A stretch of DNA of 64,000 bases from CAVEFW01 sp964579575. GTDB taxonomy: Bacteria > Actinomycetota > Coriobacteriia > Coriobacteriales > Eggerthellaceae. How positions within the stretch are numbered: position 1 is the stretch's first letter; every line of letters begins with the position of its first letter. This document shows, one piece after another, positions 58,204 through 64,000 of the stretch. Location of the stretch: contig CAZOGL010000004.1 of NCBI GenBank assembly GCA_964579575.1, forward strand, positions 1 to 64,000, written 5' to 3'. The notes below the pieces were generated by a model. It was given only the letters and a program-made list of their open reading frames with translations, searched no databases and was not told the origin of the DNA. A program made the translations under genes and the position numbers.

Positions 58204-60627
58204 ATGAGGCGTCTATATTCATCAGGAGGAGAATGGACGAGGAGCCGTTTTTTTCAACGCGGAGAGCTCTTCATACGTAGCTGTCTCGCACATGGGGAGC
58301 ATACAACAACAGATTCGCACATACGTCCCTCCATCCCTCCGGTTCTTCTTTGCTCGCTTGTCGCTTGGGGGGCATGTGCGGCGCTCTATACCTTGTTTCG
58401 TGACGTGTTAACTGACCTTGTTGTTGTGTTTTTCGTCCTAGGCGTTGTGAGTGGTGTTACCTCTCTTGTTTTGGGGATAAAGACGGGAAGATTGTTGGTT
58501 ATGTCGATCCTCCTCGGCCTCGCCATAGGAACCTGCTCAGCTGCAAGTGGAGCATATATCCAACGATGCTTGATGGATACCGTCAACGATGGGTCGATTG
58601 AAGTCAAGGTGCTTGAGCTACTCGACGATGCGCGCGAATCATCCTTTTCACGTTCCACAACCGCGTATGCCTATGATGGGACGGGAAATCGATACAAGGT
58701 TCGCGTGTATCTCGACGCGGAGGAGTCGGTTTTGCGCTATGGCCAGGTTCTCAGCATCACCGGGACCATTGCACCGATTTCTGAGCAAAGCGCGCAATCC
58801 TCTTGGACAAATGGAATCATTGGCACCGTCTCTCCTAAAACAATCGTCCCTGGGTCGAGATCGGATCTTTACGGTGGGGTGGTCTCTGTCAGAAATGCCG
58901 CCATCGACGCGATTTATGGCTTAGATGGGTCGGATGAGGCACGTGCGGTTCTTTGCGCCCTGATATGCGGCTACCGTGTTGATCTTTACGACAGCGATGC
59001 CTACACCGATTTCAAAATCGCCGGTCTTGCACATCTTATAGCGGTGTCGGGATCGCATTTGTCGCTTGTCACAATGCTGGCAGGTTCGATACTCTCTGCC
59101 TTTCGTATCTCAAAAGGTCGAAAGACCCTGTTGCAGGTCATTCTCGTTTTTGGGTACCTCGTATTCGCGGGGATGCCGATATCGGCGATTCGCGCGGCCC
59201 TCATGGCTAGTGCGTCCCTTATCGCATTCACGGTGCGACGGAGGGGCTCATCGCTTAACGCCCTTGGGGTGTGTTTGCTCGCGTTTATAGCCTTCGAGCC
59301 CCAATCCGCGGTGTCGACCTCTCTCGCACTTTCCGCCTCCTCGGTACTTGGCATCCTCGTCTTTACGCAGCTATTCTTGGGGTGGACCTCCGATGTGAAG
59401 ATTCCAGCGATGAGGAAGGTTGGGGAGTCGGTCGCAACCACTATGGCCGCAAGCGTCCTATCTGCTTCTTTGTCGGCATGCCTATTCAACCAACTCCCCA
59501 TCGTCTCCCCACTTGCCAACCTTGTTGCCGCGCCATTGTTTACGGCGGTATGCATGCTTGGTGTCTTGGCGTCCGTCCTAGCGGTGATAGCGCCTCCGAT
59601 AGGTACGCTGTTGTTGGGTATGGCTCTCGCGATGTGCGAGGTGATGTGCGCAACGATTCACCTCATATCGTCGTTGCCCTTCGCAAGCATCCCTTTCGTG
59701 GGCAATGTCCCCGTTTCGATCGTCATCACTGCGGTTGCGGCAACTCTTTTATGGAGCTGGTGGCCTCGACTGACCGTTTTAGCCACCAGCATACTGGTAG
59801 CAGTTCTTGTCGCTGTATCAGTCGTGTGCCACTCTGTCGGTTCAGCGCAGGCGGGTCTCCAACTTGTCGCGCTCGACGTCGGACAAGGTGATGCCATCCT
59901 TGTGCGGGATGGAGATAGCGCGATTCTTATCGATACGGGCAAGGAGGACCAAAAGCTTTTGGCAGCCTTGGCGAGGGCGGGCATCGTCCACCTTGACGCG
60001 GTGATTTTGACCCATGCTGACGCTGACCACGTCCAGTCCATGAGTGCCCTCATGGGTATGGTGCAGGTGGATTGCGTGATCATCCACCGCGACGCTTTGA
60101 GCTGTTCTTGCTCAAATTGCGCAGATATGGTTACGAATGCGAAAAAGCTTGTAGGCGACGATTCCGTAAAGGGCGTGTCCGTTGGCGATTCGATATCGTG
60201 CGGGCGTATCAACCTTTCCGTCATATGGCCGTATCGGTATGAGGATGAGGGGGGCAATTGCGATAGCTTGTGCCTCCTTGCCGACTTCGACGCCGATGAC
60301 GACGGTTCCCGCGATGCGCGGGCCCTGTTGTGTGGGGACGCGGAGGATGCCCAGCTCGATGAGATGTATGAGCGCGGGTTGTTGTCGTCGGTCGATATCT
60401 ACAAGGTGGGCCACCATGGTTCGAGAAAGGCGATTGATGACGAAACCGCTCGCAAGCTTTCGCCAAAGATTTCTCTCGTCAGCGTCGGTGCATACAACTC
60501 CTACGGACATCCTGCCTCCTCTACCTTGGAGTCATTGCGGCTTGCAGGCTCAAAGGTGTATCGCACCGACGAGTCGGGGGATATCGTGTGCACCATAGGG
60601 ATACGCTCCGTTTCTGTCTCTCCTTGA
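58204..60627 (+). CDS. comEC: ComEC/Rec2 family DNA uptake channel
   Basis: Membrane channel that takes up single-stranded DNA. The frame gives 807 aa: N-terminal membrane segments, a competence domain with ALICGYRVDLYDSDAYTDF and HLIAVSGSHLSLV, more helices, and a C-terminal metallo-beta-lactamase-like domain (LDVGQGDAILVRDG, ILTHADADHVQSM, VGHHGSRKAI). The start is uncertain. ATG 58204 keeps the frame but has no binding site. A second ATG at 58233, with AGGAGG just before it, is in another frame and would join this frame only if the T7 run at 58248-58254 were one T shorter. Confidence 0.9.
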   Translation: MRRLYSSGGEWTRSRFFQRGELFIRSCLAHGEHTTTDSHIRPSIPPVLLCSLVAWGACAALYTLFRDVLTDLVVVFFVLGVVSGVTSLVLGIKTGRLLVMSILLGLAIGTCSAASGAYIQRCLMDTVNDGSIEVKVLELLDDARESSFSRSTTAYAYDGTGNRYKVRVYLDAEESVLRYGQVLSITGTIAPISEQSAQSSWTNGIIGTVSPKTIVPGSRSDLYGGVVSVRNAAIDAIYGLDGSDEARAVLCALICGYRVDLYDSDAYTDFKIAGLAHLIAVSGSHLSLVTMLAGSILSAFRISKGRKTLLQVILVFGYLVFAGMPISAIRAALMASASLIAFTVRRRGSSLNALGVCLLAFIAFEPQSAVSTSLALSASSVLGILVFTQLFLGWTSDVKIPAMRKVGESVATTMAASVLSASLSACLFNQLPIVSPLANLVAAPLFTAVCMLGVLASVLAVIAPPIGTLLLGMALAMCEVMCATIHLISSLPFASIPFVGNVPVSIVITAVAATLLWSWWPRLTVLATSILVAVLVAVSVVCHSVGSAQAGLQLVALDVGQGDAILVRDGDSAILIDTGKEDQKLLAALARAGIVHLDAVILTHADADHVQSMSALMGMVQVDCVIIHRDALSCSCSNCADMVTNAKKLVGDDSVKGVSVGDSISCGRINLSVIWPYRYEDEGGNCDSLCLLADFDADDDGSRDARALLCGDAEDAQLDEMYERGLLSSVDIYKVGHHGSRKAIDDETARKLSPKISLVSVGAYNSYGHPASSTLESLRLAGSKVYRTDESGDIVCTIGIRSVSVSP

Positions 60628-60663
60628 GCCGGGGGAAGGCTCCGTTTTTGTCTCTCCCCGAGC

Positions 60664-60694
60664 TTGAGAAGACTTTGGACAGAGTTGCTATAAT
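60664..60694 (+). promoter_or_regulatory. holA promoter
   Basis: An extended -10 TGCTATAAT (60686-60694) is preceded by TTGAGA (60664-60669) at a long 19-base spacing. A transcript would start about 60 bases before holA. It lies 37 bases after comEC. Confidence 0.65.
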
Positions 60695-60760
60695 GCGAAG
60701 ACGGTGAGCTTGTTGCTTTCCCGCATGCGTTTCTTGAGAGATTTTGAGAGAGGGGGGTCT

Positions 60761-61744
60761 ATGGCGACTTCAAAACCGCTTCTTCCTGCATATCTGACCG
60801 TGGGAGAGGACCAATTGAAACGAAACGCCGTTCTCGCCCGCCTTCGATCTCGGCTCGATAAAGAGGGGGCCCTTGCGTTTAACTACGACAAGTTCGACGG
60901 GGAGACCGCAACGGGTACGGAGATCGTGCTTGCGGCAAACACCATACCCTTTGCAAGCGATATGCGCCTTGTGGAGGTAGCCCATGCCGACAAGTTGCGC
61001 AAAGCGGACAGCGAGGAGCTTGTTTCCTACCTGCAAAACCCCAGCTCCTCGACCGTTGTCATCCTCGATGCCGATAAGCTCGCCAAGAATACCCGCTTGT
61101 ACAAGGCGGTCGTCGCTCTTGGTAAGTCGGCTGTCATCGAATGCGCACAAAAAAAGGAAGCCGAACTGGTCGGAATGGTCCGCGAGCTCGGCCAAGGATA
61201 TGGCGTACCCTTTAGCGAGGGTGCCGCTCGGAAACTTATCGAGCTGATAGGCACGAACACGGTCGCGCTTGACGCAGAGGTCAAAAAGATTTCTTTGGCG
61301 CACCAAGGCTCAAAGGCGATCTCGGTCCGCGAGGTCGATTCTCTTGTCGTTCGCAAATCCGAGGCAAAGCCTTGGGAGTTTGTCGATGCTTTTGCCGCAC
61401 GCGATCTCAAAAGGTGTCTGATCTTGCTTGACACTATGAAATCGGTCTCAACGTTTGTATTGTTGCCGTCCTGCGCTAATCGTCTCCGTGAGCTCATATG
61501 CGTCCAATCCCTCACCAAAAGGGGAGCCTCCACCGATATCCCCAAAGAAATCGGAACACTTCGTAAGCGTTCTGTCCAAGCCTGGCAGATAAAAAATCAT
61601 GCCACGTGGGCAAGAAATTGGAAGCCAGAAGAATTGCGGGGGGCATTGAAGCTCGCGCGGGAGTGTGAGCGCGCAATCAAGACTGGCTCCAACGACCGGG
61701 AGACGTTCAAAGACTGGCTTATGGCGGTCGTGCCCAAGCGCTGA
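60761..61744 (+). CDS. holA: DNA polymerase III delta subunit
   Basis: Clamp-loader subunit that opens the sliding clamp. The protein is 327 aa. The N-terminal part (LPAYLTVGEDQLKRNAVLAR) is the usual delta entry, followed by FNYDKFDGE, LVEVAHADKLRK and a long helical C-terminal domain (LPSCANRLRELICVQSL). Conservation of delta is low in general, but the position between comEC and rpsT is the standard one in many bacteria. ATG 60761 follows an AGGGGGG stretch. Confidence 0.9.
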   Translation: MATSKPLLPAYLTVGEDQLKRNAVLARLRSRLDKEGALAFNYDKFDGETATGTEIVLAANTIPFASDMRLVEVAHADKLRKADSEELVSYLQNPSSSTVVILDADKLAKNTRLYKAVVALGKSAVIECAQKKEAELVGMVRELGQGYGVPFSEGAARKLIELIGTNTVALDAEVKKISLAHQGSKAISVREVDSLVVRKSEAKPWEFVDAFAARDLKRCLILLDTMKSVSTFVLLPSCANRLRELICVQSLTKRGASTDIPKEIGTLRKRSVQAWQIKNHATWARNWKPEELRGALKLARECERAIKTGSNDRETFKDWLMAVVPKR

Positions 61745-61789
61745 CAACTCACCGCCGAAACGCTGGCAACCCCATAAACAATCCCTTAA

Positions 61790-61915
61790 AAGTAGCGGGC
61801 GCGGCAACGTAATAGTTGGGCCTTGTAGCGTAATCGGGTGCGACAACTTACGTTGGGTGTGACAATGTAGTAGTTGGGCCACGCAACGTAACGCCTCTTG
61901 ACAATGCCTTTCTCA
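61790..61915. repeat. imperfect repeats between holA and rpsT
   Basis: Degenerate copies of GGCAACGTAATAGTTGGGCC recur at about 61803, 61848 and 61862-61895, with variants of ACGTTGGGTG. The copies are too diverged to give one clear unit length. Confidence 0.55.
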
Positions 61916-61919
61916 TATT

Positions 61920-61949
61920 AAAAATAGGGCCCTCCGAAGAGGGCCCTAT
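61920..61949 (-). terminator. intrinsic terminator after rpsT
   Basis: An 11-bp perfect stem (61924-61934 with 61939-61949) with the stable loop TTCG on the minus strand, followed there by five T. It lies 45 bases after the rpsT stop. Confidence 0.92.
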
Positions 61950-61994
61950 GATCAACAGTTCGTACAAGTTCTCGTACGGAGTTCGTTGAGCGAA

Positions 61995-62498
61995 TTACTC
62001 AGCTTCCTCCGAGGTCTCCTCGGCGGTCTCAGCCTTAGCAGCCTCAGCAGCAGCCTTGGCCTTGCGAGCGGCAGCCTTGGCAACAGCCTTTTCATGAGCT
62101 TTGCGACGGGCGTCCTTCTCAGCGTTGGCGACCTTGTAGGCCTCCTGCTTTGCAGCGAACTTCGCAGCCTTCTTGTTGCCCGTGGTGGCAGGCTGCTTGG
62201 CCTCAGGCTTGGTGTAGGCGGCGATGTCCTCGGCGGTAACGATGGTGTTGGCGAGAGCCATGACACCGGACTTGCGGTTAGCGGCTTGGTTCTTGTGGAT
62301 GATGCCCTTGGAAGCAGCCTTGTCGAGCAGACGGCAAGCCTTGACGGCACATGCGTAAGCCTCGGCACCGTTGCCAGCGGCCACTGCCTCGCGGACGCGA
62401 CGAACGGCGGTCTTCAGCTCGGCCTTGTAGGCACGATTGCGCTGACGGGACTTCTCTGCGGTGATGATACGCTTCTTCTGGCTCTTGATATTTGCCAT
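61995..62498 (-). CDS. rpsT: 30S ribosomal protein S20 with long C-terminal extension
   Basis: Binds 16S rRNA at the base of the small subunit. The protein is 167 aa, about twice the usual 85-90. Residues 1-87 are the S20 core (MANIKSQKKRIITAEKSRQR, KAASKGIIHKNQAANRKS). Residues 88-167 form an Ala/Lys/Glu-rich extension (KAAARKAKAAAEAAK) that is probably helical or disordered and ends in acids. ATG 62498 lies six bases after GGAGG; an upstream ATG at 62531 lacks a site. The stop is followed by a strong terminator. It is divergent from lepA, with 422 bases between them. Confidence 0.93.
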   Translation of the reverse strand: MANIKSQKKRIITAEKSRQRNRAYKAELKTAVRRVREAVAAGNGAEAYACAVKACRLLDKAASKGIIHKNQAANRKSGVMALANTIVTAEDIAAYTKPEAKQPATTGNKKAAKFAAKQEAYKVANAEKDARRKAHEKAVAKAAARKAKAAAEAAKAETAEETSEEAE

Positions 62499-62875
62499 GA
62501 TAATCCTCCAATACTTGGACGTGTGGTACATTCACGCTTCAAGCAACGGGGGAGTGGAGATGCGGCTTCGTTACTGCTGGTTAACCGATTGCAGCATGCA
62601 AGCCCGCTTAGGGACATGCGCCTTTAGGCGGCATTCTTGCTGTGCCTATTGAAGCGGTCGGGATTTCCCAGCTTCTGGACCAATCGGTCACTCAGCAATA
62701 ACGAACCCTTGTTGCGGCCACGTCCGCAGGTTGGCAAAGCCAATGTCGTTGCTGAACACGCGTCTAAACAGATTACCAAACCTTGATGGGTATGTCACGA
62801 GGAAATTTGCGCTCGATCCAAAAAGTTTGGCCCGTCGAGTGAGGCGGCAGAGGGTCTTTACGGGGGAGTATACGC

Positions 62876-62881
62876 TATAAT
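62876..62881 (+). promoter_or_regulatory. lepA -10 element
   Basis: A perfect TATAAT, 39 bases before the lepA ATG. No strong -35 is seen. In the rest of the 422-base rpsT-lepA spacer (62499-62920) I found no RNA gene, no repeat and no clear promoter for rpsT. Confidence 0.6.
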
Positions 62882-62920
62882 AGTTCGGCTAAAGACAATA
62901 CCTATTCTTTGAGAGCGACG

Positions 62921-64000
62921 ATGATCAAGACAGCATCCCACATCCGTAATTTCAGCATCATTGCCCATATCGATCACGGCAAGTCCACTCTTTCTGACCG
63001 CATCCTCGAGATGACGGGGACCGTGGCAAGTCGTGATATGAAGGAACAGCTGCTTGACAGCATGGACATCGAACGTGAGCGCGGCATTACCATCAAAAGT
63101 CAAGCGGTTCGCGTCGAATACGAGGCGGACGACGGCGAGACCTACCAGCTCAACCTCATCGACACCCCGGGCCATGTGGACTTCACCTATGAGGTGAGTC
63201 GTAGCCTCGCGGCTTGTGAGGGGGCGGTTTGCGTCGTCGATGCGACCCAAGGTGTCGAGGCCCAAACCGTAGCAAACGCGATGCTCGCCATGAACAACAA
63301 CCTCGAGATCATTCCCCTGATCAACAAGATCGACCTCCCAAGCGCCGAGCCTGAGCGAGTTCGTGCAGAAATCGAGGACGGCCTTGCTATCCCCGCCGAT
63401 GACGCGGTGCTCGCAAGCGGCAAGACGGGGGCTGGCGTACACGACCTTCTCGAATCCGTCGTCTACAACATCCCCGCTCCTCAAGGAGACCCCGATGCTC
63501 CCCTCAAGGCGCTCATCTTCGACTCTTATTTCGATGCCTATCGCGGCGTGGTCGCGCTTATTCGCGTCGTTGACGGAAGTGTCAAGAAGGGCGACAAGAT
63601 CCGCATGATGGCCACCGGCACCGAGACCCTCGTCGAGGAGGTGGGCGCCCGTCGTCCGGCCGAGGTCGCGATGCCCTCGCTAACATTCGGAGAGGTCGGA
63701 TACCTCGTCACGGGTCTCAAGGACGTATCGCGATGCAAGACCGGCGATACCATCACATTGGCCGTAGACGGTGCGACCGAGGCACTTCCCGGGTATCGCG
63801 AAGCCAAACCCATGGTCTACACGGGTTTGTTCCCCATTGAATCCGACCAATACGAACCGCTCAAGGAAGCGCTCGAGAAGCTCGTCCTGAACGATCCCGC
63901 CCTTGTGTGGGAACCTGAGACCTCCATCGCGCTCGGTTTCGGATTCCGCGTCGGATTTCTTGGCCTTCTTCACATGGAGGTCGTCAAGGAGCGCCTCGAA
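62921..64000 (+). CDS. lepA: elongation factor 4 (LepA), 5' part, truncated by window end
   Basis: Ribosome-bound GTPase that can back-translocate stalled ribosomes or aid 30S biogenesis. The first 360 codons are present; the rest lies outside the window. The G domain has AHIDHGKST (residues 15-23), IDTPGHVDF and NKIDLP, then the RGVVALIRVVDG domain II start and the C-terminal-region entry GFGFRVGFLGLLHMEVVKERLE-type split at the edge. The ATG at 62921 is preceded by TTGAGAG, a weak site. Confidence 0.96.
   Translation, partial: MIKTASHIRNFSIIAHIDHGKSTLSDRILEMTGTVASRDMKEQLLDSMDIERERGITIKSQAVRVEYEADDGETYQLNLIDTPGHVDFTYEVSRSLAACEGAVCVVDATQGVEAQTVANAMLAMNNNLEIIPLINKIDLPSAEPERVRAEIEDGLAIPADDAVLASGKTGAGVHDLLESVVYNIPAPQGDPDAPLKALIFDSYFDAYRGVVALIRVVDGSVKKGDKIRMMATGTETLVEEVGARRPAEVAMPSLTFGEVGYLVTGLKDVSRCKTGDTITLAVDGATEALPGYREAKPMVYTGLFPIESDQYEPLKEALEKLVLNDPALVWEPETSIALGFGFRVGFLGLLHMEVVKERLE

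Noticed and set aside
62499..62920. A stable RNA gene in the rpsT-lepA spacer
   Set aside because: No tRNA-like, tmRNA, SRP or RNase P core motifs were visible.

Overview
The window is housekeeping chromosome from a bacterium that looks like an anaerobic member of the Actinomycetota, most probably class Coriobacteriia (inference). The reasons are an actinobacterial-type integration host factor directly before gmk and rpoZ, a PyrK/PyrD1B pair, an Ack/Pta acetate pathway, a Mn-dependent family II pyrophosphatase, a queuosine gene set, many GTG and TTG starts and fairly GC-rich genes. Two runs of exactly 100 N mark assembly gaps (1795-1894 and 5892-5991). Both fall inside tandem repeats. No rRNA, tRNA, CRISPR array, prophage or insertion sequence was recognised.

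Layout. 1-9.6 kb: guaA and uppP on the minus strand, then pcrA, ppaC, a CpsB-type PHP phosphatase, a double-MarR regulator and a GNAT acetyltransferase, separated by tandem-repeat spacers. 9.7-19.2 kb: the rimP-nusA-ylxR-infB-rbfA-nrnA-truB-ribF-mtnA operon. 19.3-23.3 kb: azlCD, a terC gene behind a probable Mn2+ (yybP-ykoY) riboswitch, an unknown membrane-anchored protein and a lipid kinase. 23.3-31.5 kb: rnd, a zinc peptidase, xseAB, ackA, an HD dNTPase, rnhA and pta. 31.7-38.2 kb: a HAD phosphatase, queDEC, then a queF-led unit with a redox-type GCAxxG protein, a zinc macrodomain hydrolase and an ABC exporter. 38.5-43.3 kb: dnaG-def-fmt-rsmB. 44.5-54.7 kb: the complete pyrimidine operon pyrR-pyrB-pyrC-carA-carB-pyrK-pyrD-pyrF behind a PyrR-binding leader. 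54.8-64 kb: mihF-gmk-rpoZ, thiI, comEA-comEC-holA, rpsT on the minus strand, and the first 360 codons of lepA.

How the genes work together. The rimP operon supplies ribosome maturation, transcription elongation/termination and initiation factor 2. The pyr operon holds every step from bicarbonate and glutamine to UMP. dnaG, holA, pcrA, rnhA and xseAB serve replication and repair. def and fmt handle the formyl-methionine start. The que genes make preQ0 from GTP and reduce it to preQ1.

The most unusual points are: a terC riboswitch whose P1 arm is shared with a terminator; an S20 protein about twice normal length with an Ala/Lys-rich tail; a NusA with a zinc-knuckle-like tail; a single-chain double MarR protein; an azlCD promoter only nine bases before the start codon; a T7 tract that may decide the comEC reading frame; and a habit of unrelated tandem repeats in intergenic spacers. 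Everything is read by eye; no homology search, folding program or alignment was run.
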